From Candidatus Rifleibacteriota bacterium (lineage in GTDB: Bacteria; Muiribacteriota; Ozemobacteria; Ozemobacterales; Ozemobacteraceae): a DNA stretch of 64,000 nt. The stretch lies in NCBI GenBank assembly GCA_012517355.1, contig JAAYVD010000168.1, positions 62,001 to 126,000 of the forward strand. Direction: 5' to 3'. Below the pieces are notes generated by a model. The model was not told the origin of the DNA and ran no database searches. It worked only from the letters and a program-made list of their open reading frames with translations. Numbering within the stretch: position 1 is the first letter of the stretch; every line of letters starts with the position of its first letter. Made by a program: the position numbers and the translations under genes. Positions 9,297 through 17,919 of this stretch are shown in pieces.

Positions 9297-9773
9297 ATGA
9301 ACCACAGGCGACGGTCCTTCCCTCCGGCCGGGTTCACCTTTGTCGAGATCGTGCTCGCCATCGGCATCCTGGCCATCGGTTTCCTGCCGATGATGAGCCT
9401 GTTCGGCAGTCAGGCGGTCACCGTCCGCGATCTGAGCGATCATGCCATCGCCATGAACCTCGCCGAACACCAGCTCCACAAGTACATCCAGATCATCAAC
9501 AACCTCGAGGCTTCAGACACCGTCTACATCCAGGACGAAGTCCTGACCCCCGAGATCAAGGGCCTCTGCCCCGAACAGGTCAAGTGGCTCACCGGGTTCA
9601 AGATCGCCGGCACCGTGCGGCAGGCCGTCTCGGCGCCCGACCGCGGGTATGAGGTGAACATCGTGGCCACCTGGGGCAACCGCAAGCGCTTCGACCTGTT
9701 CACCATCGTTCCGCAGCGGGAAACCCTGATCGTGGCCACGGGTTCCTGGGAGCAGGGCACCAATGGCAGCTGA
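9297..9773 (+). CDS. Prepilin-like protein (GspI/PilV-like minor pseudopilin)
   Basis: 158 residues. A short basic leader ends in a prepilin peptidase site, G followed by FTFVEIVLAIG, with Glu at position +5 after cleavage, then a hydrophobic helix. The C-terminal part is soluble and mixed alpha/beta. There is no clear ribosome site, and the gene begins 6 bases after the FecR stop, so translation is probably coupled. The position, first of three prepilin-like genes, fits the I-J-K order of minor pseudopilins in type II secretion and pilus systems. No ATPase, inner-membrane platform or secretin gene is in the window. Confidence 0.8.
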   Translation: MNHRRRSFPPAGFTFVEIVLAIGILAIGFLPMMSLFGSQAVTVRDLSDHAIAMNLAEHQLHKYIQIINNLEASDTVYIQDEVLTPEIKGLCPEQVKWLTGFKIAGTVRQAVSAPDRGYEVNIVATWGNRKRFDLFTIVPQRETLIVATGSWEQGTNGS

Positions 9774-10242
9774 CCACGGGCGCCGGCAGGGGTTCACCCT
9801 CGTCGAGGTGCTGGTCGCCGCCGGCCTGCTGGCGCTGCTGCTGGCCTTCTGCACGCGGGGCATCCAGTACGCCGCCCGCTCCCTGGGCCTCCAGGAACGC
9901 CTGGAATGGGCCACCCGCCTGCGCAACGCGTCCTACGTGCTCAGCCGGGATCTCAGCCTGGCCAGCGAGGTCATCCACCCGGCCGGGGTGACCCAGGAGT
10001 TCTCGCCCCACCTCATTTTCAAGAACCAGCGCAACGAGATCGTCGGGATCTTCCTCAGCCCCGACGGGTTGATGCACTACAATTACAACACCGACGAGGC
10101 GCGCAACCTCTTCCCCTTCGCGGCGAGCTTCTCCTGCCGGCTGTCCCAGGACAACCTGCTCGAGTTCGTCCTGACCGTCCGGAAGGACAAGGTCGAATTC
10201 TCGGTCAGGAACCAGCTGTCGATGTATGAGACCCTCCCATGA
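9763..10242 (+). CDS. Prepilin-like protein (GspJ-like minor pseudopilin)
   Basis: 159 residues, overlapping the previous gene by 11 bases, with GGAGCAGGG upstream of the ATG. The N-terminal motif GFTLVEVLVAAGLLALLL is a textbook type IV prepilin signal (cleavage after Gly, Glu at +5). Length and order fit GspJ, but the soluble part is too diverged for a firm name. It probably acts at the tip of a pseudopilus in the periplasm after processing by a prepilin peptidase encoded elsewhere. Confidence 0.8.
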   Translation: MAADHGRRQGFTLVEVLVAAGLLALLLAFCTRGIQYAARSLGLQERLEWATRLRNASYVLSRDLSLASEVIHPAGVTQEFSPHLIFKNQRNEIVGIFLSPDGLMHYNYNTDEARNLFPFAASFSCRLSQDNLLEFVLTVRKDKVEFSVRNQLSMYETLP

Positions 10243-11834
10243 CGACTTTGTACAACATCACCCGGTATGTCATGGCCCGTCGCAGGGGCATGGCCCTCGT
10301 CATGATCCTGGCCGCCCTGCTCTTTCTGGGCATCACCCTGGGAGGCCTCGCCTACTTCTCCTCCAACGAGCGGTCCATCCTCGACCACATGGTTTCCCAG
10401 AAGACCCTCGTCTACCTCGCCCGGGCAGGCCTTGGCCTGGGGGAGGCGAAACTCCTGCAGGGCCGGTTCTACGCCCCGCAGTCAGAGGGGATATTCGAAT
10501 TCGACAGCGCCAACGGCCTCGGGCATGTCCGCATCTACTTCGACGATTTCGTCCGCAAGAAGACCCGGAAGGTGGACGGCGAGGAGATCCAGCTCCTCGA
10601 TCACATCAAGGTCACCGTCATCGCCACCTACCGCCGGGAACGGATCTACGGGTTCGGCAAGTTCGTCATCAGCCCGGAGCCGAAATATGACGCCGGCGGG
10701 TCCACCAGGGGGATCAACCCGATCCATCCCAAGGCGAAGAGCGGGCAGTTCCAGGAGACCACCACCCTCCGCAAACTGATCAACCTCAAGATCCTGACCC
10801 CCGAAGAGGTGGAGGGCATTCCCGGCTTCTCCTCGATCGACCTGTTCGACTCCCGCAAGGCCATCGCCCGGTATCTCAAAGAGGATCAGCTCCAGTACGC
10901 CGCCAATTATGCCCGCAACCGCCTGATCGCGGCCAACCTCCGCGCCCAGCCCCTGCCCATCAGTACCACCTGGACCGTCCCGAAGTTCAAGGCTGCCCTG
11001 AAAGCACGGGACACCTACAACGGCCCCGTCCTCAAGGCGGATTCGGAGAGCGAGACCTGGTTCCTCAAGAACACCTTCCTGGCCGAGGTGCTGAAGCATT
11101 TCTTCCTCAGCACCGACTGGGATCTCGCCCCCGAAGCCAAGAAAAAGCGCCTGGGCAACATCCTGGTCTCCCTCGGGAGCCTGCCCGTGAAGACCACCGA
11201 CGGCGAGATCAGGCAGGCCATCTCCATCGCCATCCCTGGGCACCCGGTCGACGTGGTGGAAGGGGTCGACTTCATCGCCACCTTCACCCCCCAGGGGACA
11301 CAGACCGCCGTGGAAGCGTTCCTGGCCAAGCGCGGCTTTTCCCAGATCCCGCGGGATCTCTCCCCCGTGGCGTTCGCCGGGCAGTTGTCGGAAGTCAAGA
11401 CCAGCAACCAGTACAAGTTCGCCTGGCAGGGCGACGTGTTGATCACCTACATCGGAACCGATACCCCGACCATGCCGTCCGGCCCCACCGTGGAGAGCGG
11501 GGGGGCCGGCAAGTTCATCATCTTCCACACCAACAAGGGGCAGGTCTACAAGGTCGAGAACGACTACGAGTACCGGATCACCAACTGCACGGTCCTGGGA
11601 ACCGAGGGACCCACCCCCGGATTCAGCGGCTACTACCTGGTCAACCAGTCCACGGGGCAGCGGATGCCACTCTTCACCGTCCTGAACTTCTTCCTGAAGT
11701 TCATCGACGAAACCACCGACACCGACCCCATCGAGATCCACGACTGGGACAGCTGGGCCAGCACCCTCAAGATCAAGATCGACGACAAGACCGAACAGGA
11801 GAAATCCTGGGGAGAGGTCTCCGGCGTCTTCTGA
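10239..11834 (+). CDS. Pseudopilin-like protein (GspK/PilX-like)
   Basis: 531 residues, start overlapping the previous stop (ATGA). The N-terminus RRRGMALVMILAALLFLGIT followed by a hydrophobic helix is the usual GspK/PilX opening, where Glu at +5 is missing. The segment around TPEEVEGIPGFSSIDLFDS resembles the helix-hairpin-like region of GspK (type II secretion protein K) proteins. At 531 residues it is longer than GspK (about 320), so an extra C-terminal domain is present. GspK normally caps the pseudopilus tip with I and J. Downstream the operon ends; hairpins lie about 315 bases further on. Confidence 0.75.
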   Translation: MTTLYNITRYVMARRRGMALVMILAALLFLGITLGGLAYFSSNERSILDHMVSQKTLVYLARAGLGLGEAKLLQGRFYAPQSEGIFEFDSANGLGHVRIYFDDFVRKKTRKVDGEEIQLLDHIKVTVIATYRRERIYGFGKFVISPEPKYDAGGSTRGINPIHPKAKSGQFQETTTLRKLINLKILTPEEVEGIPGFSSIDLFDSRKAIARYLKEDQLQYAANYARNRLIAANLRAQPLPISTTWTVPKFKAALKARDTYNGPVLKADSESETWFLKNTFLAEVLKHFFLSTDWDLAPEAKKKRLGNILVSLGSLPVKTTDGEIRQAISIAIPGHPVDVVEGVDFIATFTPQGTQTAVEAFLAKRGFSQIPRDLSPVAFAGQLSEVKTSNQYKFAWQGDVLITYIGTDTPTMPSGPTVESGGAGKFIIFHTNKGQVYKVENDYEYRITNCTVLGTEGPTPGFSGYYLVNQSTGQRMPLFTVLNFFLKFIDETTDTDPIEIHDWDSWASTLKIKIDDKTEQEKSWGEVSGVF

Positions 11835-12149
11835 CCGCCGCTGTTTGTCTGACCGCCGGCGCCTTCCCCTCCATCGACGCGCCGATTCACCCTCCTCCCC
11901 CAACCCCTTCCCACAGCCCTTCCCACGGCCCTTCCCACGCCCGCTGCCCGCCACGACACGGGGTGCCATCCGGGTCACCGGAAGTCCGGTCCGGCCGGAC
12001 GTTTTCCGGCCCCCCTGGACCCGACGCCCGCCAGAAGCCGGCAGCATGACGGTCTGCCATCCGATGCGCGGAAGGGTCCCCAGCCTGTCTCCCCTGGTCG
12101 CCCCGCCGTCTTCCGCCGGGCGCAGGTGTCCTGGTCTTCGGCACCCCCA

Positions 12150-12185
12150 CAGGCCCGGCCTGCCCCCGCACGCAGGCCGGGCCTG
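12150..12185. terminator. Perfect 13-bp hairpin
   Basis: CAGGCCCGGCCTG and CAGGCCGGGCCTG around a 10-base loop. It may terminate both convergent operons. There is no T-tract. Confidence 0.5.
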
Positions 12186-12197
12186 CACGCAAACGAA

Positions 12198-12230
12198 CCG
12201 CCGGTCTCCGTCAGGCCTGGAGACCGGCGG
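12198..12230 (-). terminator. Perfect 12-bp hairpin after the VIT/vWA gene
   Basis: CCGCCGGTCTCC and GGAGACCGGCGG around a 9-base loop, 57 bases past the stop codon of the leftward gene. It is followed on that strand by GGTTCGTTTG. Confidence 0.55.
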
Positions 12231-12287
12231 GGATGGTGCTCGCGGCCTCCCCCGCGAAGATGCCGCGAAGGAGACCGGGACCAAACG

Positions 12288-14720
12288 TCAGTTGGGCTGG
12301 AAGGAGAAGACGACGGTGAACTCGACCTTGCCGGACTGGGCGGGGAAGGTGACCCCCTTGATCTTCGTGGTCAGCAGTTCCCCGAGCTTCTTCACGTTCA
12401 GGTCGTCGACCACGATCTTCACCGAGACCACCGCTCCGGCGGCATCGAGACCGATTTCGACGGTCACCTTGCCCTTGGCGGCGCCCTCGGTCTTCAGGTG
12501 CGCCTGGTATTCCTTCGTCAGGTCGGGCAGGATCGCCCCGAGGGTGGAGCGGATGACGTCACCGGTGAGGTTGCCGCTGGTGACGATGCCCTGCAGGGTG
12601 ACCTTCGGACCGGGCTGTTCCTTCTTGCCGTGGTCCTTGACCGGGGGCGGGGGGGGCGGGGGCGGCGCGGACACCCCGCCGGTGGGCCGGGGAGCCGGGG
12701 CGACCGGAGGCCCCGAACGCTTCTCGCTCAGCCTGCCGCCATCGTATTCCTCTTCGCTCGAGGAATCGAAGGCCATCGACTTGGCCCGGGAAACCATGGG
12801 GGCGGGAGCCCCCGGCAACGCCAGGTTGGAGACCCCGTCGGGCTGCGGCAGGGGCTGTTGCACGAGGGTGGGGTCCTCCTTGGTGCGCACTTCGCTGTCG
12901 ACGGCGACGAACGAGGTGTGGGCGGTGAGGAGGTTGTAGGTCAGGCCGAGCTGGGTGACCTCCTCGATGATCTCCTTGTCGTGGCGGGCGGTGTTGTAGT
13001 CGCTGAGCACGGCGATGCGGTGGCGGGCCCACAGGTAGCGGAGGGCCGCGTTGGTGGGAAGGGGCTTGACCGCGGAGACGTCGAAGGTCTGCTTGAACTC
13101 GCCCTCGCCGGAGGTGCCGGTCAGGGTGATGGTGCCGGCGGGATTGCCCTTCCACTTGCCGAAGACGATGACCGGCCGCTCGGCGAGCACGTCAGGGACG
13201 GAAGGCGGTTCCACCGCGTGGGTGTCGAAACCGCCCCAGTCGATCTTGATGCCGGTGAGGATGGGGGACTGGATGTACTGCCGGAACTTGTCGGCCTTTT
13301 CGGCGGCCTGGGCCTGGTTGAGGATGACGAACGGCTCGCCCATGCCGGCGCGGGCCATGCCCTCGATGATGAACCGGTTGACGCTGGAACCGATGCCGAA
13401 CGCGAACAGGTTGGCCGACCCCAGGTTCTGCCGGATCAGGTCGTAGACCTCGTTCTCGACGGTCACGTAGCCGTCGGTGACCACCACGATGGTGCGCGAC
13501 ACGCCGGCAGAACGGGGCAGGTCGAGGGCCCGCTTGAGGGCCGGCAGCAGTTCGGTGCCACCCCCGCCATGCTCGCGGTCGATGACCTGGACAGCCTTTC
13601 GCACGTTCTCTTCGGTGGCCGGCAGGGAGCTGTCGCTCATCAGTTTCGATCCGCCCGAGAACAGCAGCACGTTGAAGGTGTCGCTGGGTTTCAGGTGGGA
13701 GATCAGGTCGCCGAGCACCTTTTTGGAAACGCTGAGCGGGAACCCGTTCATCGAGCCCGACACGTCGACGACGAAGATGTACTCACGGCCGGGGATCTGC
13801 TCGGGTTTGACACTTTTCGGAGGTTGTACCATGAGCAGGAAGAAGTTCTCGGTGTCCCCCTGGGACAGCAGCAGCCCCGACTCGATCTTGCCGCCGGCCA
13901 GGCGGTATTTCAGGATGAAGTCGCGGTTGCCGCCGTATTTCTCGGACGGGTCGAGCTTGAGGACGGCCACCTGGGGCCCGTCGAAGGTGATGGCCGACTT
14001 GTGGGTGTCACAGGTGGCCTCCTGGATGGGCAGGCCGGCGGCGATGGTGACGCCGATGTCGAACGTGGTCTGGGACTTCTCGCCCTCGCCGAGATAGGGG
14101 TTGGCCACCCATTTCTCGTTCTTGGGCGGGGTGGCGGCGGGACTGGAGCCGCCGTTGTAGCGGGGGCCGACCACGGTCGGGTAGCTGAATTCGTAGACCC
14201 CGTCGGTGGGCACCAGCAGCTCGGTGTAGCTCATCTCGACCTTGATCTCGTCGCCGGGCAGGATGTTGGCGACGTTCATGGTGAAGACGTTGGGGCGGTC
14301 CTGCTCGAGCAGCGACGCGCTCTTGCCGGCCTTGCGGGCGGCCTCGTAGTCGGCGCGAGCCTCGGCCTTCTTCTTGATCTGGGCGACGATGGTGCGGGTG
14401 CCGATCGTCATCTTCAGACCGTAGACCGCGGCCCGGGTCGAGGCCGGGAAGACGTAGATGGCCTCGAGGGGACGTTTCCCCTCGTTCTTGTAGACCTGTG
14501 TCACCAGGATGTCGGCGATGACGCCGGCGATCTTGACGTCGGCGGCGGTCGATTTCAGAGGCAGCTGGTCGAGCGCGGGGTCGTCGCTCTTGACGAAGAA
14601 ATAGGGCGACAGGGTCTTGTCGCCGTCCGGTTCGGGCATCTGCCCCCAGGCCGCACACCCCAGGCAGAGCATTCCCACCAGGCCCAGGGCCAGGCCCCTC
14701 CACAGGTTCCTCGATCGCAT
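12288..14720 (-). CDS. VIT and vWA domain lipoprotein with AgmX/TonB-like C-terminus
   Basis: 810 residues. I start it at the ATG at 14720, 5 bases after GAGGAGGAGG; a frame-consistent ATG 21 bases further upstream would contain that ribosome site. A signal with the lipobox-like LCLGC suggests a lipoprotein. A VIT domain (about 30-170) matches inter-alpha-trypsin inhibitor heavy chains (VYKNEGKRPLEAIYVFP). A vWA domain follows with a complete metal site, DVSGS from Asp319. A Pro/Gly-rich linker at about 670-700 leads to a C-terminal fold (about 710-810) like the AgmX/PglI or TonB C-terminal domain. Family knowledge: bacterial VIT-vWA proteins are envelope proteins of poorly known role. The C-terminal domain suggests contact with a gliding-type or energy-transducing envelope complex; that is inference. 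Confidence 0.85.
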   Translation of the reverse strand: MRSRNLWRGLALGLVGMLCLGCAAWGQMPEPDGDKTLSPYFFVKSDDPALDQLPLKSTAADVKIAGVIADILVTQVYKNEGKRPLEAIYVFPASTRAAVYGLKMTIGTRTIVAQIKKKAEARADYEAARKAGKSASLLEQDRPNVFTMNVANILPGDEIKVEMSYTELLVPTDGVYEFSYPTVVGPRYNGGSSPAATPPKNEKWVANPYLGEGEKSQTTFDIGVTIAAGLPIQEATCDTHKSAITFDGPQVAVLKLDPSEKYGGNRDFILKYRLAGGKIESGLLLSQGDTENFFLLMVQPPKSVKPEQIPGREYIFVVDVSGSMNGFPLSVSKKVLGDLISHLKPSDTFNVLLFSGGSKLMSDSSLPATEENVRKAVQVIDREHGGGGTELLPALKRALDLPRSAGVSRTIVVVTDGYVTVENEVYDLIRQNLGSANLFAFGIGSSVNRFIIEGMARAGMGEPFVILNQAQAAEKADKFRQYIQSPILTGIKIDWGGFDTHAVEPPSVPDVLAERPVIVFGKWKGNPAGTITLTGTSGEGEFKQTFDVSAVKPLPTNAALRYLWARHRIAVLSDYNTARHDKEIIEEVTQLGLTYNLLTAHTSFVAVDSEVRTKEDPTLVQQPLPQPDGVSNLALPGAPAPMVSRAKSMAFDSSSEEEYDGGRLSEKRSGPPVAPAPRPTGGVSAPPPPPPPPVKDHGKKEQPGPKVTLQGIVTSGNLTGDVIRSTLGAILPDLTKEYQAHLKTEGAAKGKVTVEIGLDAAGAVVSVKIVVDDLNVKKLGELLTTKIKGVTFPAQSGKVEFTVVFSFQPN

Positions 14721-14894
14721 ACGTCCTCCTCCTCGATTCATCTCAACCGTCGCTGCCGACGCGCGGCAGGTTCGACAGATCCAACGGCGGAAACCTTGGG
14801 CGGATTGCCTCCCGGCCCGCTACGTCGCCCCGCATTCTACCACCTCCTTCCCTCGCCTGTTCCGGCTGTCGCCAGCCGTCCCGGCCGACCATGA

Positions 14895-14919
14895 TAGAAT
14901 GTCGCGGTTGGGAAAGGAG
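14895..14919 (+). promoter_or_regulatory. -10 box and ribosome site of the SpoIIE-type phosphatase gene
   Basis: TAGAAT (14895-14900) matches the -10 boxes elsewhere in the window; I see no good -35. AAAGGAG at 14913-14919 favours the GTG at 14931 over the ATG three bases later. Confidence 0.4.
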
Positions 14920-14930
14920 CGTAACCCGGC

Positions 14931-17825
14931 GTGATGCGGTTCCTGCGGTGGGCCTTTTTCTGCCTGTGCTTCCTGGTCTTCCCTCTCGTGGTGATCAACC
15001 TCGGGGTGAGGCACGCCTTCGCCCTCCAGTGGGAGGCCTACACCGTACGGGAGGCCGCCCAGGTGACCAGGCTCATGGAAAAAACCCTGCAAAATGGCGT
15101 GCCCGAGCACTTCTATTTCACCTGGCTGAACCGGATGGTGGAACGGACCATCGGCACCCGTGACCCGCTGCCCCGGTTGCTGGCGATGGCCAGCCAGGCG
15201 AAAGCGCGGTTCCCGGACCTGCTCGACCTCTACGTGACCGACGGCAAGGGGAACTGCGCCTGGCCCGAACGCATCCCCCCCCTCACCTCCCGGTACCAGA
15301 TCAGACGCCTGTTCCAGTGTTTCCAGTCCCGCTCCGCCCTGACGGCCGGGCTCGATGACAAGACCAACGTCCGGCTCCTGAGCCATTTCTGGGGAGACAA
15401 ACCCCCGTCCAAGGAGCTGGCCACGCAGAACGCGAACCGGCGGGTGACCCAGATCTTCCCGACCGGCCGGCGCACCTGGTTCTACTGGTACAGTGGGTCG
15501 CGGGTCGGTCTGTTCGCCCACGTCCACCGCCAGGGCGCCCGGCCCTGGTACCCGCTTGCCGTACAGATTGCGCACCTGAACCGGGTCCACCGGCGGCTGG
15601 TGGGCGGCATCACCACGCTGGGAGGAACCCCGCGGGCCCCCCGCCTGTCCCGCGGCGAGGCCCGGCTGGTCACGCTGGCCATCTCCCGCATTGATACCTC
15701 CCCGCGGGCCTGGACGGTGATGGGCGACCGGCTGGTGACGATGCTCCCGCTCGACACCACCTTCCGGTTCTGGACGATGCGCCGCCTCGACCCCACGGTG
15801 CGGGGGGAGCTGTGGAGCCGGCGGCTCGCCCTGGTCTCCGGCCTGGTCCTGCTGCTCACCACCGCCGCCGCTTTCCTGGTGATGGTCCTGGAATGGGAGG
15901 TGCCCATCCCGATCCGCGGCCGGCTGATCGGCCTGTTCGGGATCGCCACCGGCCTGCCCCTGGTGGTGCTGCTGGCGAGCGGGTTCGATTACCTGTCCCA
16001 GACCGAGACCCGGCTGGTCAAGGAAACGCGGGACGCCCTGCAGGAGTCGCTCAAGAGCTTCGACGCCAAGTTTCCCAAGATCCTCAGCGAATACCAGGCC
16101 ATCCTGAACGCTGGCCTCAAGGCCTCCTACCTGCCCTCGGGCGCGTTCGATTTCCAGCAGTTCCTCGGCCGGCTGGTCAGCCGGCGCGCCAGTCTCGGCA
16201 ATGTCCACTCCCCCGCGATGATCTTCCGGGACGGCAAGGTCGTCGAAGGGCCGACCGCCGAACCCGGCAAGCGCAAGCATTTCGACCGGCTGCTCAAGGG
16301 CATGGGGCTGGAATCCCTGCGCGCCTACAACCAGAACATGGGATTCGGGGCCGACACCCTGCAGACCAGGCAGGTCGTCTCGGCGGAAGCCCTGCTCCTC
16401 GAGGGCGAGGATGCGCAAAGCCTCCTGCACGGGTTCATGGGCCGCATCGGGGAGATCACCCGGGTGCAGTTCGCCGGCACCGACCGGTTCATCTACTTCG
16501 ACCTGATCCTGAACCCTCGCGGGGTCGGGGAGGCCATCGTCCTCCTCGTCTGGCCCACCGACGACCTCTACCTCGCCTACCTCCGGCGCAACCTCCTGGC
16601 CCGCCAACGCGACTTGTCCGGCAGCCGGATGTATGCCGTGTCGCTGGATTCGCCGCGCTTCGACATGCCCCCCCGCCTGCCCCGCACCGGCTGGCTGGGC
16701 ACCTTCCTGGACCGGGTGAGGACCCGCAACACCCCCCTCGTCGACCAGGTGGAGATCGACGGCATCCCTCACCTGACCGCCGGGATGCCGGGCAAGGAAC
16801 TGCTGCGCCACGTGCTGATCCAGACCATCCCCTTGACCGGTATCTTCGCCGAGGTCCGACGCCTGCACCGCTCCCTGCTCGTGTTCGGCTTCCTCAGCTT
16901 CGCCCTGTCCATCGCGGTCGCCGTTTCCCTGGCCCGCCAGTTCCTGGCCCCCATCTCCGCGCTGACCGCAGGGGTCCGGGAGATGCGGGAAGGGAAGTTC
17001 CGCCACCGGATCACCGTGTTCGACCGCGACGAGCTGGGCGACCTGTCAGCCGCGTTCAATTCGACGATGGAGAGCCTCGAGCAGTTGTCGGTGGCCAAGA
17101 CCATCCAGGAGCGCCTGTTCCCCCACGAGCCCCTCACCCTGCCGGGCTTCACCATCCACGGCCGCTCGGTGACCGCCTCGGAGCTCGGCGGGGACTACTT
17201 CGACTACTTCCCCCTGGGCCCCGACCGGGCGGTCATCCTGATCGGCGACGTGGCCGGCCATGGCGTGGCCTCTGCCCTGCTGATGGCCATGGCCAAGGCC
17301 ATCGTCACCCAGGAGGCGCGCCGCGACCCCCGCCCGTCCTCGGTGCTGCTCGCGGTCAACCGGATGATCTTCGACAGCCTGCAGAAGCGCAGCATGATGA
17401 CCTTCTTCTACGGACTTCTCGAGGCCGGGCCGGCCACCCTCACCTTCGCCAACGCCGGCCACAACAGCCCCTATCGGTTCACCGCCGACGGAGGGGTCGG
17501 CGAGCTGCCCGCCACCGGCTTCCCCCTCGGCACCCGCCGCAACGCCACCTTCACCGAGGAATCGCTGCAGCTCGGACCGGGCGACGACGTCTGGTTCTAC
17601 ACCGACGGCATCGTGGAGACCCCGAGCCCCGACGGCCCGCCCCTGGGCTACGACGGCACCATCGCCCTGTTCCGGGGGACCCGCGGAGACCCTCCCGAAG
17701 AGCGGATCCGGCAGGTCTACCGGAGCTGCGAGGCCTGGCGGAAGGGCCTGGCCCAGCCCGACGACATGACGGTCATCCTGCTGGCCCGCGAGCCGCCGGC
17801 GACCCGCCCCGGCCCGCCCTCTTGA
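14931..17825 (+). CDS. HAMP-SpoIIE-type (PP2C) sensor phosphatase
   Basis: 964 residues starting at GTG. One N-terminal membrane helix (about 5-25) precedes an extracytoplasmic sensing region. Two further helices lie at about 300-322 and 325-350, and a fourth at about 643-665 leads into a HAMP domain (about 670-720). The C-terminus (about 735-955) is a PP2C-type serine phosphatase with the metal-binding motifs GGDYFDY and GDVAGHG. Family knowledge: RsbU/SpoIIE-type phosphatases dephosphorylate STAS antagonists and so free sigma factors. Two STAS proteins in the window are candidate substrates. The protein at 61611 has the same architecture, including a shared WFYW motif in the sensing region, so the two are paralogues responding to different cues. 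Confidence 0.9.
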   Translation: MMRFLRWAFFCLCFLVFPLVVINLGVRHAFALQWEAYTVREAAQVTRLMEKTLQNGVPEHFYFTWLNRMVERTIGTRDPLPRLLAMASQAKARFPDLLDLYVTDGKGNCAWPERIPPLTSRYQIRRLFQCFQSRSALTAGLDDKTNVRLLSHFWGDKPPSKELATQNANRRVTQIFPTGRRTWFYWYSGSRVGLFAHVHRQGARPWYPLAVQIAHLNRVHRRLVGGITTLGGTPRAPRLSRGEARLVTLAISRIDTSPRAWTVMGDRLVTMLPLDTTFRFWTMRRLDPTVRGELWSRRLALVSGLVLLLTTAAAFLVMVLEWEVPIPIRGRLIGLFGIATGLPLVVLLASGFDYLSQTETRLVKETRDALQESLKSFDAKFPKILSEYQAILNAGLKASYLPSGAFDFQQFLGRLVSRRASLGNVHSPAMIFRDGKVVEGPTAEPGKRKHFDRLLKGMGLESLRAYNQNMGFGADTLQTRQVVSAEALLLEGEDAQSLLHGFMGRIGEITRVQFAGTDRFIYFDLILNPRGVGEAIVLLVWPTDDLYLAYLRRNLLARQRDLSGSRMYAVSLDSPRFDMPPRLPRTGWLGTFLDRVRTRNTPLVDQVEIDGIPHLTAGMPGKELLRHVLIQTIPLTGIFAEVRRLHRSLLVFGFLSFALSIAVAVSLARQFLAPISALTAGVREMREGKFRHRITVFDRDELGDLSAAFNSTMESLEQLSVAKTIQERLFPHEPLTLPGFTIHGRSVTASELGGDYFDYFPLGPDRAVILIGDVAGHGVASALLMAMAKAIVTQEARRDPRPSSVLLAVNRMIFDSLQKRSMMTFFYGLLEAGPATLTFANAGHNSPYRFTADGGVGELPATGFPLGTRRNATFTEESLQLGPGDDVWFYTDGIVETPSPDGPPLGYDGTIALFRGTRGDPPEERIRQVYRSCEAWRKGLAQPDDMTVILLAREPPATRPGPPS

Positions 17826-17850
17826 CCAACCCCCCGGCTTTCGCCGAGAA
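17822..17850 (+). promoter_or_regulatory. Promoter overlapping the phosphatase stop codon
   Basis: TTGACC (17822-17827), a 17-base spacer and GAGAAT (17845-17850). The leader would be about 60 bases with GGGAGGAACGAC directly before the ATG at 17920. Confidence 0.5.
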
Positions 17851-17919
17851 TGGTCGGGCGGCGGCCACCCGCCGGAACGACCGGAAACGAGCCCGGCCAG
17901 CCACCACGGGAGGAACGAC

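Larger units (their letters stand above)
11835..12287. other. Convergent intergenic region with tandem repeat and hairpins
   Basis: No gene is supported in these 453 bases. A 12-base unit close to GCCCTTCCCACG occurs three times in tandem at 11904-11940. Two strong hairpins follow at 12150-12185 and 12198-12230, listed separately. Confidence 0.5.
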
